DNA of 64,000 nt from Lachnospiraceae bacterium (GTDB lineage: Bacteria > Bacillota > Clostridia > Lachnospirales > Lachnospiraceae). The notes below the pieces were generated by a model, which saw nothing but the letters and a program-made list of their open reading frames with translations, ran no database searches and was not told the DNA's origin. The stretch covers positions 100,882 to 164,881 of the forward strand of contig JAFXXN010000107.1 in NCBI GenBank assembly GCA_017542245.1, written 5' to 3'. The translations under genes were made by a program, and so were the position numbers. Shown piece after piece: positions 42,909 to 51,290 of the stretch (positions within the stretch are counted from its first letter, which is position 1; each line of letters starts with the position of its first letter).

Positions 42909-44084
42909 TCAGCCCCAATTAATAGGTTCCAATCCTTCATCCACATAGGCTAAGGCAGTCTTTTTCAAAAATTCTAAATGACTGGCCGGAATCAAGCCCG
43001 GCATAAATAAAGCCGCAAACAGTGTTCTTGCCGAAGATATAGCTGTCACCTGTCGCTCAACTTTCCTGATAAACTCCTCATCATCGCTGTCAAGATAACT
43101 CCTAAGGTATGTATCCCACATAAGCTTGCTCTCTTCTTCGGTAAAATTACGCGTCAAAGGGCTTGCCTCCCTGCTTCCGAACTTAGGAGGCATATGGTAT
43201 ACCGAACACATCGAACCAAGATCAAATACAGGATGTCCACAGCCACAAGTCATAAGATCAATAAAAACAAGCTCATCATTTTGCAGCATAACATTACCGG
43301 TGTGACAATCACCATGAATAAATGTATTTCTATCCGGTATTGTCTCATATAATTTTCTAAGCTTATCTATCTCTTCTTTTGTGCAAATGCCTTCAAGCCT
43401 TGGAAGTACATAGAGAGACCCTGCTTTTGTCGGTGGAAATTTCTGTGGATCGACTTCAATTTTATGCATCTCGCGCATTGCTTTTGCAAATTTTCTTATA
43501 TGATCAACCAAGTGTTCTTTATCATTTTCTATAACGGTCAGGAAATCCTTGGCATCAAGTAATTCATAAACCGCTCCATAACAATCGCCAACTTTTACTA
43601 TATCATATGAAATAGCCGTAGGTATGCCGCTCAAGAAAGCATTTTTACTGCGCTGATTTTCATTACGTATGATTTCCATGCTTGTACCCGGCTTAAAAAC
43701 TTTTAAAACTGTTTCTTTATCTAAGCGATAAACTTCTGAAGTTGCTCCTTTACCTATTACTTCGAGACCTTCTTTGCTAACTCTGCGCATAGCTTTTTCT
43801 ACATTTATAAGTTCTGAGAAACCGGTAACCTCAAATATATCATATACCTCTGATGAAACATCTGTAACCTTCATCTTATTCTTAGACTTTTTACAAAGCT
43901 TCATAAGTATTCTTAATCCGGCAGAAGAGATATACTCAAGCTTCGAAGCATCAAGTATGATATTGGCCTCAGGATTCTCATCAACTGCTTCATTTATTTG
44001 ATCATCCCATTCCGTTGCATTCGTTGAATCAATCCGACCTTCAAGTGAAATAGTTAACTTATTATTCTCCAATGTTTTTTGCAT
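42909..44084 (-). CDS. STAS-domain/APH-kinase fusion protein
   Basis: A 391-residue fusion. Residues 1-105 form a STAS domain of the anti-sigma-factor-antagonist type, with NIILDASKLEYISSAGLRILMK; the Ser in SSAG is the usual phosphorylation site. Residues about 110-391 are an APH-fold kinase: GKGATSEVYRL, catalytic TFIHGDCHTGNVML and LVFIDLMTCGCGHPVFDLG. AGGAG precedes the start at 44084. It lies 28 bp after the ABC ATPase gene and 77 bp before its paralogue without STAS. The STAS domain could make the kinase responsive to a Ser kinase/phosphatase pathway or anchor it to a partner. Confidence 0.88.
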   Translation of the reverse strand: MQKTLENNKLTISLEGRIDSTNATEWDDQINEAVDENPEANIILDASKLEYISSAGLRILMKLCKKSKNKMKVTDVSSEVYDIFEVTGFSELINVEKAMRRVSKEGLEVIGKGATSEVYRLDKETVLKVFKPGTSMEIIRNENQRSKNAFLSGIPTAISYDIVKVGDCYGAVYELLDAKDFLTVIENDKEHLVDHIRKFAKAMREMHKIEVDPQKFPPTKAGSLYVLPRLEGICTKEEIDKLRKLYETIPDRNTFIHGDCHTGNVMLQNDELVFIDLMTCGCGHPVFDLGSMCSVYHMPPKFGSREASPLTRNFTEEESKLMWDTYLRSYLDSDDEEFIRKVERQVTAISSARTLFAALFMPGLIPASHLEFLKKTALAYVDEGLEPINWG

Positions 44085-44112
44085 AATCTTTCTCCTCTTC
44101 TGTGAAATAATT

Positions 44113-44883
44113 TTACTGTTCAAGCTTTTTCAAGAATGTCCTTGTACGTTCATTTGACGGATTGTCAATAACATCTTTAGGTGCGCCTTGCTCTACAATA
44201 ACACCGCCATCCATAAATATAACCTTATCGGATACATTTCTTGCAAAATCAATCTCGTGTGTCACTATTAGCATTGTCATTTTTTCTTTGGCCAGATTTT
44301 TCAAAACCTTTAGTATCTCAGCTGTCAATTCAGGGTCCAATGCAGAAGTAGGCTCATCGAAGAAAAGCATTTTGGGGTTCATCGCCAATGCTCTTGCTAT
44401 TGCAACGCGTTGCTGCTGACCACCCGAAAGCTGATAAGGGTAGAAATCCCCTTTATCTGAAAGCCCAATTTTCTTAAGCAGTGCCTCTGCTTCCTTTATA
44501 ACTTCTTCCTTATTCCTTTTCAGTACATTTATGGGTGCATCTGATATATTTTTAAGCACTGTATAATGCGGAAAAAGATTAAAATTCTGAAATACAAGAC
44601 TGAATGAACGCTTTATTTCCTTCAGTTCATCTTTCGATACGTATACCGGTTTACCATCAGCTGTTTTTACATCATCTTTCAAAGCTGACTTCCCGCAATA
44701 TACCATGCTTCCGGCATCTATAGTTTCCAACATGGATATACAGCGTAAAAATGTTGATTTTCCGGAACCTGAAGGTCCCAGAATCGATATAACCTCACCT
44801 TCTTTAACGGTCAGGCTGATATCCTTCAACACTTCAAGATCTCCAAAACTCTTTTTTATGTTTTTTACCTCAAGCAGATTCAT
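44113..44883 (-). CDS. Polar amino-acid ABC transporter ATP-binding protein
   Basis: A 256-residue GlnQ/HisP-type ATPase: Walker A GPSGSGKST, signature QLSGGQQQRVAIARA, Walker B MLFFDEPTSALDPE and H-loop IVTHEIDFA. A small insertion near residues 70-85 (KTADGKPVYVSKDEL) is unusual for GlnQ. It energises the importer encoded 12 bp upstream. Confidence 0.95.
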   Translation of the reverse strand: MNLLEVKNIKKSFGDLEVLKDISLTVKEGEVISILGPSGSGKSTFLRCISMLETIDAGSMVYCGKSALKDDVKTADGKPVYVSKDELKEIKRSFSLVFQNFNLFPHYTVLKNISDAPINVLKRNKEEVIKEAEALLKKIGLSDKGDFYPYQLSGGQQQRVAIARALAMNPKMLFFDEPTSALDPELTAEILKVLKNLAKEKMTMLIVTHEIDFARNVSDKVIFMDGGVIVEQGAPKDVIDNPSNERTRTFLKKLEQ

Positions 44884-44895
44884 CAGACCCTCTCC

Positions 44896-46413
44896 TTATC
44901 TAAAATAATTGAGTTTTTTCTCAATACGTTCCATAACAAACGCTACCAGGAAATTAAAAATGTAATAGAACAATCCTGCAATAAACAACGGAAGTATTGT
45001 AGCCTGAGCAGCTGCAACCTGTTTAGCCAAAGTGAACATCTCAGTATATGAAATAGCAAAAGCCAGAGATGTATCTTTTACTAATGTTATAACCTCATTG
45101 GTTATTGAAGGGATGATATTTTTTATCATCTGAGGAAAAATAATCTTAAAAAACTTCTGTGATTTTGAATATCCAAGTATTTCACTAGCCTCATGCTGTC
45201 CAACAGGGATAGCCTGTATTCCTGAACGGTATATCTCCGCAAAATATGCTGCATAATTAAGTGAAAACCCTATGATTACCGCAATAAATCTATACTCAGA
45301 TGAAGTCGAGATATTAAAGAGATAATATGGTCCGAAGAATACCACAATCAGCTGCAGCATAAGAGGAGTTCCTCGAAGTATTGATATATACAGCTTTACC
45401 AATAGACTTAACGGCTTGAATCTACTCATTCTGCCAAATGCGAGAAGCAAACCTAGTGGAAGTGAAAACAACAGCGTCAGAAAAAATATTGCCAGGGATG
45501 CACCAACCCCTTTTAGCAGCTGCTTACAAATACTCCAAAGTCTATCACCAAATGGTTTTTCCACTGTATCTTTTTGCTTTACACCCTGCGAATCTCTTGA
45601 AAGACATACGCATTCATCCAAGTCCCATTCTTCTGCTATCCTAAGAAACTCGCCATCTTCAACCATCTGGAAAAGGGTTTTCTGAACTTCATCACGAAGT
45701 TCTGTATTTCCCTTTAAAAAACCAATACCATACTGTTCACTCGATATATGTTCATCAAGGATTTTAAATTTCCCGCCACGAGCGGATATTTCATAATTGG
45801 CCACACCAATATCAAGACAAACCGCATCAACAGCACCGCTTTCAAGATTCATGAATGCACTGTTATAATCACCAACCTGCTGTAGTTCAGAAAATGATGC
45901 TGCCAATTCAACATTCTTCTGTTCTGCATCTTCTCCTGTAAATGCTGCAAGTGCAGAACTGTCCGTCTGTACCACTACAATCTTTCCTGTAAGTTCTGAA
46001 AGCTTGTTTATTCCTGAATCACTTCTTACTACCGCTACCTGAGAATTATCTACATATGGTACAGACCATGTATAGTCATTTTCTCTTCCATTTATGGTAA
46101 ATCCATTCCAAATACAGTCGATAGCTCCTGTACTTAATTCCATATCCTTTAAATCCCATTCGATAGGAACCTTTTTCAGTTCCCATCCACGGCGCTTACA
46201 AACCTCCTGCGCTAAGGATAGATCAAATCCTATATATTCACCGTTTTCATCCTGATAACCATATGGAGGGAACTCTGCATCGAACCCAACAGTAAATGTT
46301 GTTCTTCCTTCTTCTGCCTTGGTTCTAACCGGACTCAAAAAGGCACCAAGCATAAGTACCACCGTCATCAACATCAGAATCCGCATAAATTTTTTTCTTC
46401 TCTCAATCAGCAT
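44896..46413 (-). CDS. Amino-acid ABC transporter, substrate-binding and permease fusion
   Basis: A 505-residue fusion. A signal/anchor helix (about 10-32) is followed by a family 3 solute-binding domain (about 38-270: FTVGFDAEFPPYGYQDENG, GFTINGRENDYTW, GFLKGNTELRDEV) and a HisM/GlnP-type permease domain (about 290-505) with the ATPase-contact motif near EASEILGYSKSQKFFKIIFPQ. It imports a polar amino acid or opine-like compound. Such fusions are known in Firmicutes. GAGGAG precedes the start. It is first in a five-gene operon. Confidence 0.94.
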   Translation of the reverse strand: MLIERRKKFMRILMLMTVVLMLGAFLSPVRTKAEEGRTTFTVGFDAEFPPYGYQDENGEYIGFDLSLAQEVCKRRGWELKKVPIEWDLKDMELSTGAIDCIWNGFTINGRENDYTWSVPYVDNSQVAVVRSDSGINKLSELTGKIVVVQTDSSALAAFTGEDAEQKNVELAASFSELQQVGDYNSAFMNLESGAVDAVCLDIGVANYEISARGGKFKILDEHISSEQYGIGFLKGNTELRDEVQKTLFQMVEDGEFLRIAEEWDLDECVCLSRDSQGVKQKDTVEKPFGDRLWSICKQLLKGVGASLAIFFLTLLFSLPLGLLLAFGRMSRFKPLSLLVKLYISILRGTPLMLQLIVVFFGPYYLFNISTSSEYRFIAVIIGFSLNYAAYFAEIYRSGIQAIPVGQHEASEILGYSKSQKFFKIIFPQMIKNIIPSITNEVITLVKDTSLAFAISYTEMFTLAKQVAAAQATILPLFIAGLFYYIFNFLVAFVMERIEKKLNYFR

Positions 46414-46484
46414 AATTCATACTCCTCAATAAGATGTTTTCCAATTTTTACAAATATTTCCGCCATATAGTTATTCAAGTGTTT

Positions 46485-46513
46485 AGTATATCAGAAAACA
46501 ACTCATTTAGCAA
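46485..46513 (-). promoter_or_regulatory. Promoter of the importer-kinase operon
   Basis: Minus strand: -35 TTGCTA (46513-46508), 17 bp spacer, -10 TATACT (46490-46485). Confidence 0.65.
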
Positions 46514-46533
46514 CCTTTTAGAATAAAGCCGCA

Positions 46534-46636
46534 TAAATGATGCTCCGCGTCTCCTTTCAGTCATGGCTTCCCCCGCCTGAAAGAAGAAATCACCCACCTT
46601 CGCTAAGATGTGGGTGATTTCTTCAACTTTGTTATG
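46534..46636. repeat. Hairpin repeat element, copy 2
   Basis: Homologous to 20935-21036. The core is a perfect 15 bp stem GAAGAAATCACCCAC/GTGGGTGATTTCTTC (46583-46625) with loop CTTCGCTAAGAT, flanked by CAGTCATGGCTT and CTTTGTTATG. It lies just 3' of the large DUF6273 gene. Confidence 0.7.
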
Positions 46637-46641
46637 TTTTT

Positions 46642-49600
46642 TTATTTTGAAAGATCTATCCAGATAGCCGGGCGTACATTAGCAAAATTAGCTGTATGAT
46701 AGTTGCCAAGAATTTTTCCATCTCCAGTAACATATGAAGCTGAAGCTTGACTTATCCCCGGTGAACGAAGCCACCATTCACCTGCATCTCCATTTCTAAA
46801 GCGTCCTACTCTGCTTATGGAACCCTTACCGGGATTTTCACTAAAGTACTTTTCTACTTCGGAAATTGATAAGAGGAAAATCCTATCTGAGGTATTTTTA
46901 CCTCCCTTAGTCTTCATCTTTTTATTATCCGGGTTTTTAATCTTTACCTTCTTTATCAAAGATTTCTCAGCTTTAGAGAATACAGAATTGTAAAAATTAT
47001 CATTAAGATACTGGCGGATTGTACTATCAGCCCATGTAACGTCTTCATCCTTCAAAGTATTGCCGGTATCCATATAACGTTCTGACCCTACCAGATATCT
47101 GCTAAGCAGCAGTGCTTTATTGTTCTTCTCATCATAATCAAGAATCTGCCATTCTAAAAGATCACTGCTGTTGTCATATTCCTGAGTACCAAATACTACA
47201 TAAAGATTTGCAATAGATTTATTATCTTTTACTGAGAGTTTGTTCTTACTGATAATCTTATCTGTAAGCTTGATCCACATAACAGGACGGACTCCTAATT
47301 TCTCGTATGCAACACCGCTTCCATTCCATTCAATTTCACCGTCATCAAATACAAATGCGGCATATCCGGCCTGATAATCACAAGGTTCATAGTCTTCCCA
47401 GTCTTCTTCGTCCCAATCTTCAAAATCGGTGGTGCTTCCCAAGTCTCCGGGTGTTCTCAGCCAATAATATCCACTGTCACCATTGGTATATAAACCAATA
47501 TTCCTGTTAATTAATCCGTTTTTATTACTGTCTTCAACATACTTCTCATATTCAGATATAGAAAGAAGAAATACCTTATCTTTGGTAGCCTTCCCTCCTT
47601 TTGTCCCATATATCCTATTATTCTCGTTTGTTATTTTTGTCTTCTTGATCAACTTCTTTTCGCTTTTTTTGAATGCACTGTTTATAAAATCTTCATTAAG
47701 CCACTTACGAAGCGAACAGTCCTTCCAAGTAATACTCTTATCCTCTTCATTATATAACTTTTTGCAAAGTATATTTTCGCTCATAATAAGAGCACTCTTA
47801 CCGTCTGCAGAATATTCAAGCACTTCCCATTCTATGTCTTTATTATCCCACTTACCTAACTTAATGGTATCTCTTCCATATTCACTGCTAAAGCTTATAA
47901 GTCCCTTATCTGCAAGAGCTTTAAGCTTAGGGTAATTTTCGCTCACATATTCTGCATCGCTGTATCCGTTAAGCTCTACCTTATCTTCTTTACTGAATGA
48001 GCTGTAGACAGTCTTTTTCCCGTTTTTTCTAAAAGCTTTAACTTTTACGGTATACTCCCCCGGAAGAAGATTCCTGACTATAGTACTGCGTTTTGTTGAC
48101 CCGTTCCTATCTATAACCGCGGCACTTTCAAACTCTGATGCGCCCGGGTTTTTGATATAGATCTCATATCCTTCAGCATCATATGTCTTTTCGGCTGCGA
48201 CAACTATGCCCATTCCGTCAGAAGCAGGTTCTGCGGATATCTCCGGTGTTTCGGGCACAAGATTTTCAGCACTTAATTTCGGATCCATATCTATATAGAT
48301 TGCCGGACGAACGCCACAGGCAGCAGTACATTCATAATAATATTCCTGCACGCCAAATTTGGAGATTTCCACAACATTGTGAGCACTTTCACCCGGAGTA
48401 CGAGTCCACCATGAACTCATCTGTCCGTCATTATAACTTGCAAGCCGCATATCATAATCAGGCAGGTATTTATTCGTTTCATCTAACGAAAAGATAAAAA
48501 CTTTGTTCTTTACGTTCTTAGTATCCTGATCATTAATGGTATAATTCTTTATCCTTGCCGCTTCGTCGCTTGAAAAAGCATCAAAATAGAACACACCGTT
48601 TAACCAAGCCCTTACATCGGAAGTTTCCCATAAATTATCATCTTCTTCGTTCTTAAATGGCATTGAGCGTACAAGATTCCTGCTAAGCAGAAGTGCTTTA
48701 TTTTCTTTTTCATCATAATCACATATAAGCCACTCCAGTTTATCTTTATTACCATCACCATTTCCGTTTTTATCCGGAATATCATAGTTTCCGAACGTCA
48801 CATAAACATCTGCCTGTTCTTGCGCAGAAGATCCAACTGAAAGGTTGTTTTCCTCTATCAGTTCCGGAGTCAAATTTATCCAAAACGCTGGACGAACACC
48901 ATTTAATATACATTTTCCCTCAGATATTATACCTCCGTCAGATGTAACAACGGCAACCTCTCCTTCATACCACCCCGGTGAACGAAGAAGCCAGTAGCCG
49001 GCACCACCGCCTATATATCTACATATTCTTGATGGCACCTCATAGTCATCGTAATCAAAATCTTCCACCTTTTCTATAGGAGGGAAATACTTATCCAGTT
49101 CATCTTTTGAAAGCAGGAACAGCTTGTCCTCCGTATCATTTCCACCCTCTAAAAGTAAATCATCCTCTTCATCATAATAATCAGGAGTTTTAACAGTAGT
49201 AGTTTTTATCAGAGCTCGTTCACTGTCCGAGAAAGCTTCATTAATAAAATCATTATTCAACCATTTTCTTACATCTGCATGTTCCCAGTCGGTATCATCT
49301 GTTTCCTCTGCATAGAATTGATACCTGACAAGAATGTTCTTACTGATAACAAACGCACTTTTTTTGTCCTCTGAATATTCAAGGACTTCCCACTCAATAT
49401 CATCAGCTTCATCCTTTGGGTAACTCGCATACATTCTATCAAACAGGCGATATCTGCCGAGTGTAATAGTGTCTTTTGCTGCCTTCGTTTCAAATTTCAA
49501 CCCTATGGTACCATTATCTGCAAGGGTTTGCAGCTTTGGGTAATCTTTCTTAAACTGCTTTTCTGGATCCGATAAATTACTTTGTTGATCCTCTGAGCCT

Positions 49601-49704
49601 GTTTTAGCAGCCATAACCTTATATGATCCCACTGACGATACTAAACCTGCCAGTAACCCGATGACCAATATAACAGCCAGCATCTTCTTTACTGAATACT
49701 TCAT
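46642..49704 (-). CDS. Large exported protein with four DUF6273 domains
   Basis: A 1020-residue secreted protein. A signal peptide (about 1-33) precedes four DUF6273-type units at about 60-310, 320-500, 600-800 and 815-1018. Each shows the pattern (D)IEWEVLEYS, a W-(x)-R-(K/A)-WLN box (VRKWLNNDF, LRKWLNEDF), FLLS, WWLRSPG and GVRPA(F/I/M)WI. A fibronectin-like segment (about 505-590, LLPGEYTVKVKAFRKNGKK) lies between units 2 and 3. Function unknown; the fold may bind glycans. The start is either 49704 or 49710, both close to GGAGG. Confidence 0.85.
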   Translation of the reverse strand: MKYSVKKMLAVILVIGLLAGLVSSVGSYKVMAAKTGSEDQQSNLSDPEKQFKKDYPKLQTLADNGTIGLKFETKAAKDTITLGRYRLFDRMYASYPKDEADDIEWEVLEYSEDKKSAFVISKNILVRYQFYAEETDDTDWEHADVRKWLNNDFINEAFSDSERALIKTTTVKTPDYYDEEDDLLLEGGNDTEDKLFLLSKDELDKYFPPIEKVEDFDYDDYEVPSRICRYIGGGAGYWLLRSPGWYEGEVAVVTSDGGIISEGKCILNGVRPAFWINLTPELIEENNLSVGSSAQEQADVYVTFGNYDIPDKNGNGDGNKDKLEWLICDYDEKENKALLLSRNLVRSMPFKNEEDDNLWETSDVRAWLNGVFYFDAFSSDEAARIKNYTINDQDTKNVKNKVFIFSLDETNKYLPDYDMRLASYNDGQMSSWWTRTPGESAHNVVEISKFGVQEYYYECTAACGVRPAIYIDMDPKLSAENLVPETPEISAEPASDGMGIVVAAEKTYDAEGYEIYIKNPGASEFESAAVIDRNGSTKRSTIVRNLLPGEYTVKVKAFRKNGKKTVYSSFSKEDKVELNGYSDAEYVSENYPKLKALADKGLISFSSEYGRDTIKLGKWDNKDIEWEVLEYSADGKSALIMSENILCKKLYNEEDKSITWKDCSLRKWLNEDFINSAFKKSEKKLIKKTKITNENNRIYGTKGGKATKDKVFLLSISEYEKYVEDSNKNGLINRNIGLYTNGDSGYYWLRTPGDLGSTTDFEDWDEEDWEDYEPCDYQAGYAAFVFDDGEIEWNGSGVAYEKLGVRPVMWIKLTDKIISKNKLSVKDNKSIANLYVVFGTQEYDNSSDLLEWQILDYDEKNNKALLLSRYLVGSERYMDTGNTLKDEDVTWADSTIRQYLNDNFYNSVFSKAEKSLIKKVKIKNPDNKKMKTKGGKNTSDRIFLLSISEVEKYFSENPGKGSISRVGRFRNGDAGEWWLRSPGISQASASYVTGDGKILGNYHTANFANVRPAIWIDLSK

Positions 49705-49880
49705 AATCATGTCGCCTCCGTTCAACATATGTAAAGATTAACTCTTTTAAGCTATTCTTTACTATTTCATCCATATAATAGCATGCTTCACTGTATAAAA
49801 AAAGTCACCTTTGGTTAGGTTATTTACAAAATGGTATGCAATCTTGTTCATTAAAAAAAGCCCGGACACCTCCGAGCGAG

Positions 49881-49911
49881 GCGACAGAACGGTTCTGTCG
49901 CCATTTTTTTA
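49881..49911 (+). repeat. GGCGACAG palindromic repeat, copy 4, terminator-like
   Basis: A perfect 10 bp stem GGCGACAGAA/TTCTGTCGCC with loop CGG followed by ATTTTTTTA. It has the form of an intrinsic terminator but no gene ends at it. Confidence 0.7.
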
Positions 49912-50008
49912 TTACTGCATTTCTTTTGCTATATCAGTATCTCTGATACGTGATTCTGCATCTTGTGTATTTAAAGAAGAATTCTTATTAACTTTACAAT
50001 ATATTCGG

Positions 50009-50036
50009 TTGATATTTGGAGCGAAAAAAGTATAAT
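50009..50036 (+). promoter_or_regulatory. Promoter of the acyltransferase-GH29 pair
   Basis: -35 TTGATA (50009-50014), 16 bp spacer, -10 TATAAT (50031-50036). Confidence 0.7.
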
Positions 50037-50097
50037 ATAATAGGTGAAGCGTATGTTCGTGGACTTAAGTCTGATAAAGGTACGTCAGGAGGAAATT

Positions 50098-51237
50098 ATG
50101 ATTTATATAGTTTATCCGGTGCTACTGATAATACTGTTCTGGGGATGCCGGATATATGGCAGGAAGGAATGGAATGAGGAATTCCTTTCTCTCAAACAGA
50201 CGAAGGATCTTTTAGGTTTTGCTGCGTTATGTATTATGTTTCATCATATCGGCCAGAAAAACAGTGCTTCATGGATTGATAAACAGTATTATACAGGGGG
50301 ATTGGAGTTTTTTGTACCTATTGGTTACGTACTGGTTGCCTTCTTTACCTTCTGTTCTGGATATGGCTTATATAAGAGCTTTAAGAGCAAGAAAAACTAT
50401 CTTAACTCCGGATTTATTAAGCACCATATTCTGACATTTGTTTTCTTAGGGTACTTGGTAGCTTGGATATTTCTGGCAGTCAGGATATGCCTTCATGAGC
50501 CGATGGGTGACGGTAGATGGGTGTTCTACCTAAGCGGCCTGAAATTATCCAATCCAAATGCATGGTATGTGATTGTAATGCCGTTTTTTTATATGTGCTT
50601 TTTCTTTGCTTTTAAGTTTATAAAAAACGAGAAAATTGCATTTATTGCGATAGCGCTTTTTACATTTTTCTACCAGTTGCTCGGTATGGCTATCAATCAT
50701 AATGACTGGTGGATGAGGGGCGAATGGTGGTATAATTCAATCCATCTTTTCCCGGTCGGGATCCTTGTAGCTATGAACGAGAGTAAAATCGTACAGCATA
50801 TAAAGAGACATTATGTTTTATATATGATATTAGGCTTAATTGTTGCTGTACTGGCTTATTTTGGTAAAGAGCTCATTCAGACCAGGTTTTCGTATTATGA
50901 GGAGTTTTTGGTCCTGCCAATCAAAATTCTGCGCCGGATGGTATGCCTAGCATCAGAAGCTATATTTTCATCTGCTGTAGTTTTTTATATTTTCATGATC
51001 GGCATGAAGGTGCGCATCGGTAACCGGTTCCTAAAACTGATGGGGAGCATTACGCTGGAGTTCTATCTTATACATGGACTATATGTTGAGCTTTTTAACT
51101 ATTCATTCGACGGTAAGGTGGATTCTTTGATATATATAGAGAATAGCCTGTTGTTTACGGTTATAGTGTTTGCTTTATCGCTTCCTTCTGCCCTGCTCAT
51201 AAAGTATATAAGGAAATGCACAAAGATCAGCGGCTAA
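50098..51237 (+). CDS. Acyltransferase-3-like membrane protein
   Basis: A 379-residue protein with about ten membrane helices resembling acyltransferase family 3 (OafA-like), which acetylates or acylates surface glycans. The usual catalytic-site His is visible in the early motif CIMFHHIGQ, and FLKLMGSITLEFYLIHGLYVEL near the C-terminus is typical. The start at 50098 has AGGAGG 5 bp upstream; the frame is open further up but without a site. It lies 53 bp before a GH29 fucosidase on the same strand. Confidence 0.82.
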   Translation: MIYIVYPVLLIILFWGCRIYGRKEWNEEFLSLKQTKDLLGFAALCIMFHHIGQKNSASWIDKQYYTGGLEFFVPIGYVLVAFFTFCSGYGLYKSFKSKKNYLNSGFIKHHILTFVFLGYLVAWIFLAVRICLHEPMGDGRWVFYLSGLKLSNPNAWYVIVMPFFYMCFFFAFKFIKNEKIAFIAIALFTFFYQLLGMAINHNDWWMRGEWWYNSIHLFPVGILVAMNESKIVQHIKRHYVLYMILGLIVAVLAYFGKELIQTRFSYYEEFLVLPIKILRRMVCLASEAIFSSAVVFYIFMIGMKVRIGNRFLKLMGSITLEFYLIHGLYVELFNYSFDGKVDSLIYIENSLLFTVIVFALSLPSALLIKYIRKCTKISG

Positions 51238-51290
51238 GTAAGAAAGTTAAGTGGAACGTTTAAAAATTTTAAAACGGAGGAAAATACATT

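Larger units (their letters stand above)
49705..50097. other. Intergenic region between divergent genes
   Basis: About 390 bp. It holds the GGCGACAG palindrome with a T-tract (49881-49911), a short imperfect inverted repeat ATCAGTATC/GATACGTGAT (49935-49956) and the promoter at 50009-50036. A 74-codon reading frame here shows no ribosome site and no recognisable domain, so it is not called. Confidence 0.6.

Noticed and set aside
49811-50035. Possible 74-residue gene between divergent genes
   Set aside because: It contains the palindromic repeat and the promoter of the next gene, with no ribosome site or domain.
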